Origin: Streptomyces sp. MST-110588
GTDB lineage: Bacteria; Actinomycetota; Actinomycetes; Streptomycetales; Streptomycetaceae
Length of the DNA stretch: 64,000 nucleotides
Direction of reading: 5' to 3'
NCBI RefSeq assembly: GCF_022695595.1
Contig: NZ_CP074380.1
Span: 7,282,501 to 7,346,500, forward strand
This document shows, piece by piece, positions 24,912-33,398 of the stretch. The notes beneath the pieces are model-generated. The model was given only the letters and a program-made list of their open reading frames with translations, was not told the origin of the DNA and did not search any database. Within the stretch, counting starts at the first letter, position 1. Each line of letters opens with the position of its first letter. The position numbers were made by a program, and so were the translations under genes.

Positions 24912-25748
24912 CCGCAGCGCCGCCTCGGACGGGGAACCGGCCGCCGCGCTGAACATCAGCAGCCCCTGCCCGGAGCCGTCGGGCGTGTGCGTCATCTCGA
25001 ACTCCAGCCGCAGATCGCCGACGAGCGGGTGGTGGAAGGACTTCACGCCGAAGGTGCAGTTGCTGACCGGGTGCCGCGCCCACAGGCCGCTGAACTCCGT
25101 GCTCTTCATCGTCAGCTCACCGATCAGCTCGGCCAGTTGCCGGTCCTCGGGGTACCGGCCGGCGGCCACCCGCAGCGAGGCGACGGCGCGCCGCGTCTCC
25201 TGCTCGCGGTCGGGGTACAGCTCCCGGGTGTGCGGGTCCAGGAAGAGCAGCCGCTGGGTGTTGGGGCGGTCCGCCGGACGGCCGGGGCTCTCGAAGTCCA
25301 GATGGCCGGCGAGCAGGGCGTGCCCCAGCCGGTTCCAGCCCAGCACCTCGAAACGGCGGCCCAGCGCGAGGGCCGGGACCGTCTCCATGGCGCCGAGCAA
25401 CTGCCGTACGCCGGGCCGGATCCGGTCGGGGCGCTCGGCGGGGCGGCGTGCGGCCCGTGCCGGACGCGCCAGGTCGCGCAGGTGCACCCGTTCGTCCTGG
25501 TCCAGCCGCAGCGCACGGGCGAGCGCGTCCAGCACGCCGTCCGAGGCGTTGTGACTCAGGCCCTGCTCCAGCCGCGTGTAGTACGCCACGCTCACGCCGG
25601 CCAGGTGCGCCAGCTCCTCGCGCCGCAGCCCGGGGACGCGGCGGCGGGCCCCGTAGGAGACCAGGCCGACGTCCTGCGGCTGCAGCCGGGCGCGGCGGGT
25701 GCGCAGGAAGTTCCCCAGCTCGTTGACCCGTTCGGCGGTTGTGTCCAT
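24855..25748 (-). CDS. XRE/MmyB-type helix-turn-helix regulator
   Basis: 297-residue transcription factor. An XRE helix-turn-helix is at about residues 35-85 (GLRREELAHLAGVSVAYYTR, LEQGLSHNASDGVLDALARA). The MmyB-like ligand-binding domain, PAS-like and often linked to fatty-acid-type ligands, fills about 100-265 (ALALGRRFEVLGWNRLGHAL, SFHHPLVGDLRLEFEMTHTP). ATG 25748 begins MDTTAERVNELG. It is divergent from a quinone-reductase/acyl-CoA-dehydrogenase operon across a 231 bp gap holding a palindrome, so that operon is its likely target. Its 3' end overlaps the GH18 gene on the other strand by 57 bases. Confidence 0.9.
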   Translation of the reverse strand: MDTTAERVNELGNFLRTRRARLQPQDVGLVSYGARRRVPGLRREELAHLAGVSVAYYTRLEQGLSHNASDGVLDALARALRLDQDERVHLRDLARPARAARRPAERPDRIRPGVRQLLGAMETVPALALGRRFEVLGWNRLGHALLAGHLDFESPGRPADRPNTQRLLFLDPHTRELYPDREQETRRAVASLRVAAGRYPEDRQLAELIGELTMKSTEFSGLWARHPVSNCTFGVKSFHHPLVGDLRLEFEMTHTPDGSGQGLLMFSAAAGSPSEAALRLLAAQSVPERRVLERQRP

Positions 25749-25878
25749 GACGATCAGTGTGGCGCACCGTACGGCTGTGAGCCTGACCCTGTCGGTACCA
25801 GGCTCGGCGCGGGGCGGCAGCCGGTGGGCCGGGCCCGCCCGGAAGGGTGACGGGCGGGTCGGGCTGCGCTGTTCCCAG

Positions 25879-25904
25879 CGGCATACCGACCGCTTAGTAT
25901 GCCG
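25879..25904. promoter_or_regulatory. Palindrome upstream of the oxidoreductase/ACAD operon
   Basis: CGGCATAC (25879-25886) and GTATGCCG (25897-25904) form a perfect 8-bp dyad around a 10-bp spacer, about 75 bp before the GTG of the quinone reductase. ACCGACCGCTTAGT inside it resembles partial TetR-type sites before fatty-acid catabolism genes. The nearest regulator encoded, however, is the XRE/MmyB protein. Confidence 0.55.
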
Positions 25905-25979
25905 AGGGCGCGGCGCCGGGAAGCGCGTTGTGTCCTCCCGCGCCGCCTCCCGCGTACCCGAGGCATGTGGAGGCACCAG

Positions 25980-26978
25980 GTGAAGGCATGGCGCGTACAC
26001 GCGAACGGCGAGCCACGTGAGGTGATGCGGCTGGAGGACGTGCCCGATCCCCGGCCCGGCCCCGGGCAGTTGCTGCTGCGCGTACGGGCCGCCAACATCA
26101 ACTTCCCCGACGCGCTGCTGTGCCGGGGGCAGTACCAGGCACGGCCGCCGCTGCCGTTCACCCCGGGCGTGGAGATCTGCGGCGAGATCCTGGAGGCCGG
26201 CCCCGGCGCCACGGGTGAGACCGGGGCAAGGGTGCTGGCCCAGCCCCCGCTGCCCGACGGCGGGTTCGCCGAACTGGCGGTCGTGGCGGCCTCCGGCGTG
26301 CTTCCCGCGCCGGACGCCCTGGACGACGCCGAGGCCGCCGCCCTGCACATCGGCTACCAGACGGGCTGGTTCGGGCTGCACCGGCGGGCCCGGCTGCGGG
26401 CGGGGGAGACGCTGCTGGTACACGCCGCGGCGGGCGGCGTCGGCAGCGCCGCCGTACAGCTCGGCAAGGCCGCCGGCGCCCGGGTCATCGGCGTGACCGG
26501 CGGCCCCGAAAAGGCCCGTGCCGCCCGGGAACTGGGCTGCGACCTGGTGCTGGACCGGCGCGCCGACGACGTCGTCGCGGCCGTCAAGGAGGCGACCGGC
26601 GGCCGGGGCGCCGATGTGGTCTACGACCCGGTCGGCGGCGAGGCGTACGCGCAGTCGGCCAGGTGCGTGGCCTTCGAAGGGCGCATCGTGGTCGTCGGGT
26701 TCGCCAGTGGCACCATTCCCAGCCCGGCCCTGAATCACGCCCTGGTGAAGAACTACTCGATCCTGGGCCTCCACTGGGGCCTGTACCACCTCCATGACCC
26801 GGCCGCGATCGCCGCCTGCCACGAGGAGCTGACCAAGCTCGCGGCCCAGGGCGTCGTCAAGCCGCTGATCGGCGGGCGGGTCCCGCTCGCCGGCGCGGCG
26901 CAGGCGGTGCAGCGGGTCGCCGACGGCGCGACCACCGGACGCGTCGTCGTCCTGCCGGGAAGGGAGGAGACGCGATGA
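25980..26978 (+). CDS. NADPH:quinone oxidoreductase, zinc-free MDR family
   Basis: 332-residue medium-chain reductase. It begins VKAWRVHANGEPREVMRLED, with the GroES-like domain at residues 1-120 (ANINFPDALLCRGQYQARPP), then Rossmann motif HAAAGGVGSAAVQLGKAAGA and DVVYDPVGGEAY. The structural and catalytic zinc cysteines of alcohol dehydrogenases are absent, as in QOR/enoyl-reductase members. GTG 25980 has GGAGG 7 bases upstream and an in-frame ATG lies 15 bases earlier. It starts a three-gene operon and overlaps the first acyl-CoA dehydrogenase by four bases. It probably reduces an enoyl or quinone intermediate in the same catabolic route. Confidence 0.92.
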   Translation: MKAWRVHANGEPREVMRLEDVPDPRPGPGQLLLRVRAANINFPDALLCRGQYQARPPLPFTPGVEICGEILEAGPGATGETGARVLAQPPLPDGGFAELAVVAASGVLPAPDALDDAEAAALHIGYQTGWFGLHRRARLRAGETLLVHAAAGGVGSAAVQLGKAAGARVIGVTGGPEKARAARELGCDLVLDRRADDVVAAVKEATGGRGADVVYDPVGGEAYAQSARCVAFEGRIVVVGFASGTIPSPALNHALVKNYSILGLHWGLYHLHDPAAIAACHEELTKLAAQGVVKPLIGGRVPLAGAAQAVQRVADGATTGRVVVLPGREETR

Positions 26979-28279
26979 GCAGCGGGTCCGGCGAGAGGGG
27001 CGCCACCGCGGACGGCCCGGCGGGCGCGGAGGGCCCGACGGACCTGGACGGTCCGCTCGACCCGGACGGTCCGGTCGACCCGGACGGGCTGCGGCGCCGT
27101 ACCGCCGCGCTGCTGGCCGCGCACCCGCCCGCCACCACCCCCGCCGCCGACTTCCTCCGCGCCCGCTTCGACGCCGGACTGGCCTGGATCCACTACCCGC
27201 GAGGACTCGGCGGACTCGACGCCCCCCGGGCCCTGCAAGCCGTCGTGGACGCCGAGTTGACGGCCGCCGGCGCGCCGGACAACAACCCGCGGCGGATCGG
27301 CATCGGCCTGGGCATGGCCGCCCCCACCATCCTGCGCTTCGGCACCGAGGAGCAGAAGCGGCGCTTCCTGCGGCCCCTGTGGACCGGCGAGGAGGTGTGG
27401 TGCCAGTTGTTCAGTGAGCCCGGCGCCGGGTCCGACCTCGCGGCCCTGGCCACCCGGGCCGTCCGGGAGGGGGACACCTGGATCGTCGACGGCCAGAAGG
27501 TCTGGACCTCCAGCGCCCACCAGGCCCGCTGGGGCATCCTCCTGGCCCGTACCGACCCCGCTCTGCCCAAGCACCGGGGCATCAGCTACTTCGTCTGCGA
27601 CATGACCGACGGCGGCGTGGAGGTACGGCCGCTGCGCCAGATCACCGGGGAAGCCGAGTTCAACGAGGTCTTCCTGACCGGTGTCCGCATCCCCGACACC
27701 TGCCGCATCGGGGACGTCGGCGAGGGCTGGCGGGTGGCGCGGACGACCCTGATGAACGAACGGATGGCGATCGGCGGCACCCGCCTGCCCCGCGAGAACG
27801 CCCGGGACTCCGCCGAGGGCCGCACCGGCATGATCGGGGTCGCCGCCACGGCCTGGCGCGAGCGCCCCGAACTGCGCACCCACGACCTCCACCAGCGCCT
27901 GCTGCGCCTGTGGGTGGAGGCCGAGGCCGCCCGGCTGACGGGGGAACGGCTGCGCCAGCAGCTCGCCCAGGGGCAGCCGGGCCCGGAAGGCAGCGGCATG
28001 AAACTGGCCTTCGCCCGGCTGGCCCAGGAAATCAGCGGCTGGGAGGTGGAGTTCCTGGCCGGGGACGGGCTCACCTACGACGACTGGACGCTGCGCCGGC
28101 CCGACGGCGTGGACTTCACCGCACGCGGGGCCGGCTACCGCTATCTGCGGGCCAAAGGCAACTCCATCGAGGGAGGCACCTCCGAAGTGCTGCTCAACAT
28201 CGTCGCCGAACGCGTCCTGGGCCTGCCGCCCGAGCCACGCGCGGACAAGGACGCCGCCTGGAAGGACCTGCCCCGATGA
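26975..28279 (+). CDS. Acyl-CoA dehydrogenase, catalytic-type subunit
   Basis: 434-residue flavoprotein. The first 60 residues include an Asp/Pro/Gly-rich linker (GPTDLDGPLDPDGPVDPDG). The ACAD core carries the FAD/substrate motif WCQLFSEPGAGSDLAAL (about residues 145-161), DGQKVWTSSAHQARWG, and the C-terminal EGGTSEVLLNIVAERVLGL. It keeps the standard active-site motifs, unlike its partner. The operon is QOR-ACAD-ACAD with four-base overlaps on both sides (ATGA). Paired ACADs of unequal type are known in actinobacteria as alpha2-beta2 heterotetramers acting on bulky, often sterol-side-chain CoA esters. That assembly is inferred here. Confidence 0.92.
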   Translation: MSSGSGERGATADGPAGAEGPTDLDGPLDPDGPVDPDGLRRRTAALLAAHPPATTPAADFLRARFDAGLAWIHYPRGLGGLDAPRALQAVVDAELTAAGAPDNNPRRIGIGLGMAAPTILRFGTEEQKRRFLRPLWTGEEVWCQLFSEPGAGSDLAALATRAVREGDTWIVDGQKVWTSSAHQARWGILLARTDPALPKHRGISYFVCDMTDGGVEVRPLRQITGEAEFNEVFLTGVRIPDTCRIGDVGEGWRVARTTLMNERMAIGGTRLPRENARDSAEGRTGMIGVAATAWRERPELRTHDLHQRLLRLWVEAEAARLTGERLRQQLAQGQPGPEGSGMKLAFARLAQEISGWEVEFLAGDGLTYDDWTLRRPDGVDFTARGAGYRYLRAKGNSIEGGTSEVLLNIVAERVLGLPPEPRADKDAAWKDLPR

Positions 28280-29481
28280 GCGCGCCGGCCCCGGCCCGCG
28301 CGGCGGGTTCCGCGACGGCGGCCGGAGGGGACCTGCTGTACTCCCGGGACGAGGAGGACCTGCGCGCCGCCGTGCGGGCGCTGCTGACGGCGCGCTGTAC
28401 GCCGTCCGAGGTGCTGGCCGCGGCCGAGTCGGGCCGCCCCTACGCCGCCGAGGTGTGGAACTCCCTGGCCGGCGGCATGGGCGCGGCCGGGCTGCTGGTC
28501 CCCGAGGAGCACGGCGGGCAGGGCGCGAGCGCCCGGGAGGCGGCCGTGGTCCTGGAGGAACTGGGCCGCGCGGTGGCGCCGGTGCCGTACCTGACCAGTG
28601 CGGTGCTCGCCGTGACGGCGCTGCTGGCCTGCGCGGCGGACCGGTGTCCGCCGGCCGCGGCGCTGCTCGCCCAACTGGCCCGGGGCGAGCGGATCGGCGT
28701 GCTCGCGGTGCCGCTGTCCACCGCGCCGGGCGAGATGCCGCCGTTCTCCGTACGGGCCGGCGCGGACGGCACGCTGAGCGGAGTGGTGCGGCAGGTGGCG
28801 GACGCCGCCGCGGCGGACGTCCTGCTCGTCCCCGCTCAGGGGCCGCACGGCCCGGGGCTCTTCGCGGTGAGTACCGGTCCCGAGGTGGTTTCCGACGCCG
28901 GGTGCGGTACGGCGGACGGCGTACGGGTCGAGCCCGTGACCCCGCTCGACCTCACCCGCCCCCTGGCCCGGATCACCCTGGACCGGGCCCGCGGACGGCT
29001 GCTGGCCGGCCCGCAGGAGGCCCGCCGGGCCGTCGGCGAGGCCCTGCTGACCGGCGCCGGGCTGCTCGCCTCCGAACAGCTCGGCATCGCCGAGTGGTGC
29101 CTGGAGGAGACGGTGCGCTACACCTGCGGGCGCCGGCAGTTCGGCCGTCCCGTCGGCTCGTTCCAGGCACTCAAACACCGGATGGCGGCCCTGTGGCTGG
29201 AGGTCGCCGCGGCCCGGGCGGCGGCCCGCAGTGCCGCCGACGCGCTGGCCACCGGCAGTCCGGACGCGCCGCTGGCCGTCGCGGTGGCCCAGGCGTACTG
29301 CGCGCCGGTCGCCGTCCACGCGGCCCAGGAATGCGTCCAGATGCACGGAGGTATCGGTATGACCTGGGAGCATCCGGCCCATCTGTTCCTCAAGCGCGCC
29401 AAGAGCGACGAGATCGCCCTGGGCACGCCGGGCCGGCACCGCGCCGCCCTGAGTACGCTGGCCGATCTGCCCGCTCCGTGA
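28276..29481 (+). CDS. Acyl-CoA dehydrogenase, partner subunit
   Basis: 401-residue ACAD-fold protein coupled to the preceding gene by an ATGA overlap. It has the N-terminal helical domain (LYSRDEEDLRAAVRALLTAR; LLVPEEHGGQGASAREAAVV) and C-terminal domain (RRQFGRPVGSFQALKHRMAA, VQMHGGIGMTWEHPAHLFLK), but the middle region lacks the SEPxAGSDL motif of its partner. This fits the less catalytic subunit of a heteromeric dehydrogenase, as in mycobacterial FadE pairs. The stop is followed by about 220 bp without a gene. The substrate is unknown. Confidence 0.9.
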   Translation: MSAPAPARAAGSATAAGGDLLYSRDEEDLRAAVRALLTARCTPSEVLAAAESGRPYAAEVWNSLAGGMGAAGLLVPEEHGGQGASAREAAVVLEELGRAVAPVPYLTSAVLAVTALLACAADRCPPAAALLAQLARGERIGVLAVPLSTAPGEMPPFSVRAGADGTLSGVVRQVADAAAADVLLVPAQGPHGPGLFAVSTGPEVVSDAGCGTADGVRVEPVTPLDLTRPLARITLDRARGRLLAGPQEARRAVGEALLTGAGLLASEQLGIAEWCLEETVRYTCGRRQFGRPVGSFQALKHRMAALWLEVAAARAAARSAADALATGSPDAPLAVAVAQAYCAPVAVHAAQECVQMHGGIGMTWEHPAHLFLKRAKSDEIALGTPGRHRAALSTLADLPAP

Positions 29482-29702
29482 GCGGGCCAGGAGCACGAGC
29501 GAGGTGACATCCGGCGCGTTCCCCGGCTTTTCCGGTGAGCGGCTGCGGGAACCCGTCCCCGCGTACACCGCCCGGCGGCCGGTCCGGCTGCCGGGCCCGG
29601 GAAGGGAACTGGCGCCGCGCCAGGTGAGGCGGCGTCAGGCCCGGTCATCGGGGAGCGTAAGAAGTTATGTCGACAAAGCGCGATTCGGGTAGCGTCGTGG
29701 CC

Positions 29703-31088
29703 ATGAAGATCGCACACCGTCGCACGCCGCTCGGGCCGGTACTGGCCGTTGCCGCCGCTCTCCTGGCGCTGATAACCGCCATGGGCCCCGGCGCGTACGC
29801 CGCCGGAGGGCTCGACGATGCCGCGCGGGCCCTGAGGAAGGGCCCGGTGTACGTGGATCCGAGAGCCTCCGACCAGCTCTCCTCGGCCGACGCCGACGCG
29901 CTGGCGAAGAAGATCCACGACGCCGGCAAACCGGTCTTCGTCGCCGTGCTGCCCCGGGCCGCGGAGTTCGACCCCGCGACCCTGCTGCGGGACCTGCGGA
30001 CCAAGGTCGGCATCAGGGGCGTCTACGCCGTCCAGATCGGCAACGGGTTCAATGCCGGGGCCGACCCCAAGGTGCTGTCACCCAACGCGCTGCAAAACCT
30101 CGTCGGGTCGGTCAAGCGGTCCCGGTACGCCACCACCGGCGAGCGCTTGAACAGCTTCGTCGACACCGCGGACCGGGAGGCGGCCGGCCACACCCCGTCG
30201 TCCTGGTCCGGTTCCGGTGACGACGAGGGGCTGGGCGCGGGCGCGGCCATCGGCCTGGGGGCGCTGGTCGTGGTCGGCGGCGGCGGTGCCTACGCGCTGC
30301 ACCGCCGCAACCGCAAGAAGAAGGCCGAGGAGGAGCGGGCCGCCCTGGAATCCCTGCGGGTCGTGGTGGACGAGGACATCACCGCCTTCGGCGAGGAACT
30401 GGACCGGCTGGACTTCAACCCCGGTGAGCCCGGGGCCGACGACGCGATGCGCTCCGACTACAGCCACGCCCTGGATGCGTACGAGAACGCCAAGACGGCG
30501 ATGGCCCAGGCCAAGCGTCCCGACGACGTCCAGGGGGTCACCAGGGCCCTGGAGGACGGCCGGTTCGCACTGGCCACGCTGGCGGCCCGCCGCGAGGGCA
30601 AGCCGCTGCCCGAACGCCGGGTGCCCTGCTTCTTCGACCCCCGGCACGGGCCCTCCGTCGCCGACGCGCAGTGGGCCCCGCCCGGTGGCGCGCCGCGTAC
30701 GGTGCCGGTCTGCGCGGCCGACCGGACACGGCTGGAGGAGGGGCTGGAGCCGATGGCCCGTACGGTCCAGACCGCCGACGGAGCGCGGCCCTACTGGGAC
30801 GCGGGTCCGGCCTACGGCCCCTGGGCGGGCGGCTACTTCGGCGGCGGCCTGCTGCCGGGGCTCCTGGTGGGCACCATGCTCGGCAGCGTCCTGATGGCGC
30901 CCTCCGCCTACGCCTCCGACTTCGGCGGCGGGGTGGGCGGCGGACCCGAGGGCGGCGATGTCTCCGGCGACTTCAACCCGGAGGATTTCTCCGGCGGGTT
31001 CGGTGGCGGTGACGCGGGCGGCGGGTTCGACGGTGGCGGCTTCGGCGGTGGTGACTCGGGCGGCGGGTTCGGCGGCGGCGACTGGTGA
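29703..31088 (+). CDS. Exported/membrane protein with Gly-rich tail, function unknown
   Basis: 461-residue protein. A signal peptide or anchor covers residues 1-35 (LGPVLAVAAALLALITAMGP...YAA). Next comes an extracytoplasmic domain with DAARALRKGPVYVDPRASDQ and VFVAVLPRAAEFDPATLLRD, like the TPM/DUF family of secreted phosphatase-like domains. A transmembrane helix lies near 190-210 (GAGAAIGLGALVVVGGGGAY) followed by a KKKAEEE stop-transfer and a helical stretch. The last 60 residues are almost only Gly, Asp and Phe repeats (GGGFGGGDSGGGFGGGDW). ATG 29703 chosen. The TPM assignment is tentative. It has no clear operon partner and ends in a short GC-rich tandem repeat. Confidence 0.8.
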   Translation: MKIAHRRTPLGPVLAVAAALLALITAMGPGAYAAGGLDDAARALRKGPVYVDPRASDQLSSADADALAKKIHDAGKPVFVAVLPRAAEFDPATLLRDLRTKVGIRGVYAVQIGNGFNAGADPKVLSPNALQNLVGSVKRSRYATTGERLNSFVDTADREAAGHTPSSWSGSGDDEGLGAGAAIGLGALVVVGGGGAYALHRRNRKKKAEEERAALESLRVVVDEDITAFGEELDRLDFNPGEPGADDAMRSDYSHALDAYENAKTAMAQAKRPDDVQGVTRALEDGRFALATLAARREGKPLPERRVPCFFDPRHGPSVADAQWAPPGGAPRTVPVCAADRTRLEEGLEPMARTVQTADGARPYWDAGPAYGPWAGGYFGGGLLPGLLVGTMLGSVLMAPSAYASDFGGGVGGGPEGGDVSGDFNPEDFSGGFGGGDAGGGFDGGGFGGGDSGGGFGGGDW

Positions 31089-31163
31089 GGGGGCGGCCGT
31101 GAGGGGGCGGCCGTGAAGGAGCGGCTGTGAGCGGTGGTCTTGGGGCCGGCGTCGCCCGACCGC

Positions 31164-31619
31164 TCACCGTACGCGCTTGACGCCCAGGAACCGCGCGTAG
31201 CGCTCCCGCGCCGCGAAGTGCGCGTAGGACCACACCACGGGCCGGCCGGCCTCCTGGCACAGGTGCAGGACCCGGCCGGGCCCGCAGTGCAGGCCCACAT
31301 GGGCCCCGTACCCCGGCGGCCGTCCCGGCACCGCACCACCGTCGAACAGCACCAGGTCCAGCGGGAGCGGGGCGCAGACCCGGACGGTGGCCCGGGTGTC
31401 CGCCCACAGCTCCGCGGACCGCAGCGGCGGCACCGTGCGCCCGAAGTGGCGCAGCACCGCGTAGGCATGGCGCTGGCAGTTGGCGCCGTCCGCGACCCCG
31501 CCGGGCCCCGGCGCTCCCGGGTGGCGGGCTCCCGCGTACGGGACCTCGCGCAGGTGGCCGGGCAGGCGGTCCAGGGACAGCGACCGGGGTGGCGGAACGG
31601 GTGCCGGGTGATGACTCAT
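31164..31619 (-). CDS. NlpC/P60-like (papain-fold) protein
   Basis: 151-residue protein. The pattern ANCQRHAYAVLRHFGRTVPP (Cys as nucleophile candidate), then LDLVLFDGGAVPGRPPGYGA and HVGLHCGPGRVLHLCQEAGR resembles the Cys-His core of NlpC/P60 peptidase-like proteins. No signal peptide is seen, so it may be cytosolic or a divergent member. ATG 31619 opens MSHHPAPVPPP. It is convergent with the Gly-rich membrane protein gene and sits upstream of the chaplin gene on the same strand. The family call is moderate. Confidence 0.7.
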   Translation of the reverse strand: MSHHPAPVPPPRSLSLDRLPGHLREVPYAGARHPGAPGPGGVADGANCQRHAYAVLRHFGRTVPPLRSAELWADTRATVRVCAPLPLDLVLFDGGAVPGRPPGYGAHVGLHCGPGRVLHLCQEAGRPVVWSYAHFAARERYARFLGVKRVR

Positions 31620-31767
31620 CGGTTCATCATGACCGGAATTCCGGGTGGCCGAAGAGGGAAAGCGCGGGCGCACAGAGATGACGCCGGCGCGCGCACCGTA
31701 TGGCCGTACAGCTCGTCGGGAAAGGGACGGGGCCGGCCCGGAAACGTCTTTCCGGGCCGGCCGGACA

Positions 31768-32031
31768 TCACTCGTTGACGCAGGTGTTACCAAAGGCCGG
31801 GTTCAGCAGACCGATGATGTCGACGGTGTTGCCGCAAATGTTGATCGGAATGCCGACCGGAATCTGTACGATGTTGCCGCTCAGGACGCCGGGGGAGTTG
31901 ACCGCAGCTCCATAGGACAGGGCGCCGCTGGCGCCTCCCCCTTCGTCGTCGGCGGTGGCCGCTCCTGCAGTGCCGAGAAGAACGGCACAACCGGCGGCGG
32001 CAATGGACGTGGCACGGATGAATCGCTTCAT
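31768..32031 (-). CDS. Short chaplin, secreted surface amyloid protein
   Basis: 87-residue chaplin of the short class (ChpD-H type). A signal peptide at residues 1-29 ends ATA. The mature chaplin domain (about 38-85) contains SYGAAVNSPGVLSGNIVQIP, ICGNTVDIIGLLNPAFGNTC with the two conserved cysteines Cys66 and Cys84 that form a disulfide. Chaplins assemble into amyloid films letting aerial hyphae leave the water. ATG 32031 (MKRFIRAT) fits the family; an ATG at 32043 is possible. It lies next to the surface polysaccharide region, and its presence is strong support for Streptomyces. Confidence 0.95.
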   Translation of the reverse strand: MKRFIRATSIAAAGCAVLLGTAGAATADDEGGGASGALSYGAAVNSPGVLSGNIVQIPVGIPINICGNTVDIIGLLNPAFGNTCVNE

Positions 32032-32281
32032 CGGCACACTCATTTCTCTCGATGAGACAAGACGCCCCGGTCAACGACGCCGACCGGTCAAGGTTCCGCG
32101 TGAGGCTCCATCCGTGTTCCCCCCGGCCTGCGGCTCCTTGCGCGCGCGCCGCGCGCCCGCGTGACTTCCTTGTGGCGTCCCGGGGAAATGTCCCCCAAGC
32201 GGCGTGCCGGATTTGTAGATGTTCGTCCTACCTGTCACGGTTCATCGTGTTGTGTCACCGGTTACCAGGAGGCATCGAACC

Positions 32282-33364
32282 GTGCATGAGTCGTCGAGAC
32301 GCGTCCGGCGCGTCGCGTTGTGCGCTGCGGTGTCCCTGGTCGCGACGGCCGGACTGTCCGCCGCCACGCGCGGGCCCCGGGAAGCCCCGGCCATCCCTTT
32401 CACCGAGCGCTACCACGCCGTACGGCACGGCGGCCTGGCGCGGGCCGCGAACGCCAGCGTCACCTGCCGCGCGCCGGTGGGCCCGGCGGTCCCGTGCGCG
32501 CTGGCCCGGCGCGGCCACCTGGGCACCAACGGCCAGTACGAGATGACGTACACCGACGTCGACCGGGACCCGAACACCTACAACTCCTCCCGGGCCCAAC
32601 TGCGCATTCCCCGGAAATCCCGGGTCGCTTACGCCCGGCTGTACTGGGGCGGGAATCTGCGGGTCGGCGAACAGAAACCGGCCAAGGACAACCGGCGGGT
32701 TCTGCTGGCCGAACCGCGCGGGCGTTACCGTCAGGTGCTCGCCGACACCCTGATCGGACACCGCACCACGCGGTACGCGGACGCTTATCAGGCGTCGGCC
32801 GATGTCACCTCGCTGGTCCGCGCGAGCGGCCCGGGGACCTACACCGTGGCGCAGGTGAATGTCGCGATGGGGCATTCCGAAGCCGGTGCCTGGGGCGGCT
32901 GGACACTTCTGGTGGCGTACGAGGACGACAGCGCGCCGCGCCGCCATCTGAGGATCTGGGACGGATTCACCGCACTGGACGACGAGCGGACCCGGTACCT
33001 GGAAATGCGGAACATGCCGTTCCCCGCCACCGCCGCGGGCTCGATCGGCCTCGTCGGATATGACGGTGACCCCGGGTCGGAGGAGGAATCCCTTTCCCTG
33101 GCCGGCGGTGACCGCGCCGCGGTGGAAATCGGCGACGCCCGCAATCCGCTCTCCGACCCTTTCAATTCGACGATCACCGACGGGGGCCGGGAGGCGCCGG
33201 GGCGGGTGCCGGACCACCGCAACACCTTCGGGTACGACTCCGACGTCTTCGACGTGCGGGCGGCACTGCGCGGCGGTGGCGACCGGCTCGGGCTGCGACT
33301 GGCGTCCGGCGACGACACCTACCTGCTCGGTGCCCTCTTCGCCCAAGTCGACGCCCGGCGCTGA
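32282..33364 (+). CDS. Secreted DUF3344-like protein
   Basis: 360-residue exported protein resembling DUF3344-type adhesin-like proteins. The signal peptide is near residues 8-25 (RVALCAAVSLVATAGLSAA). The body is beta-rich: SRVAYARLYWGGNLRVGEQK, ADVTSLVRASGPGTYTVAQV, WGGWTLLVAYEDDSAPRRHL, and NTFGYDSDVFDVRAALRGGG, a typical layout for this family. GTG 32282 has AGGAGG upstream. Longer in-frame starts to 32219 exist. It lies just before the polysaccharide genes and may be a surface component. Function unknown. Confidence 0.85.
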   Translation: MHESSRRVRRVALCAAVSLVATAGLSAATRGPREAPAIPFTERYHAVRHGGLARAANASVTCRAPVGPAVPCALARRGHLGTNGQYEMTYTDVDRDPNTYNSSRAQLRIPRKSRVAYARLYWGGNLRVGEQKPAKDNRRVLLAEPRGRYRQVLADTLIGHRTTRYADAYQASADVTSLVRASGPGTYTVAQVNVAMGHSEAGAWGGWTLLVAYEDDSAPRRHLRIWDGFTALDDERTRYLEMRNMPFPATAAGSIGLVGYDGDPGSEEESLSLAGGDRAAVEIGDARNPLSDPFNSTITDGGREAPGRVPDHRNTFGYDSDVFDVRAALRGGGDRLGLRLASGDDTYLLGALFAQVDARR

Positions 33365-33398
33365 CCTGCGCCGTCATCCGCTCCCCGTGCTCCCCGTG

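Noticed and set aside
26975..29481. The paired acyl-CoA dehydrogenases as part of the pum cluster
   Set aside because: Separated by over 4 kb, a terminator and unrelated genes; they form their own operon with a quinone reductase.
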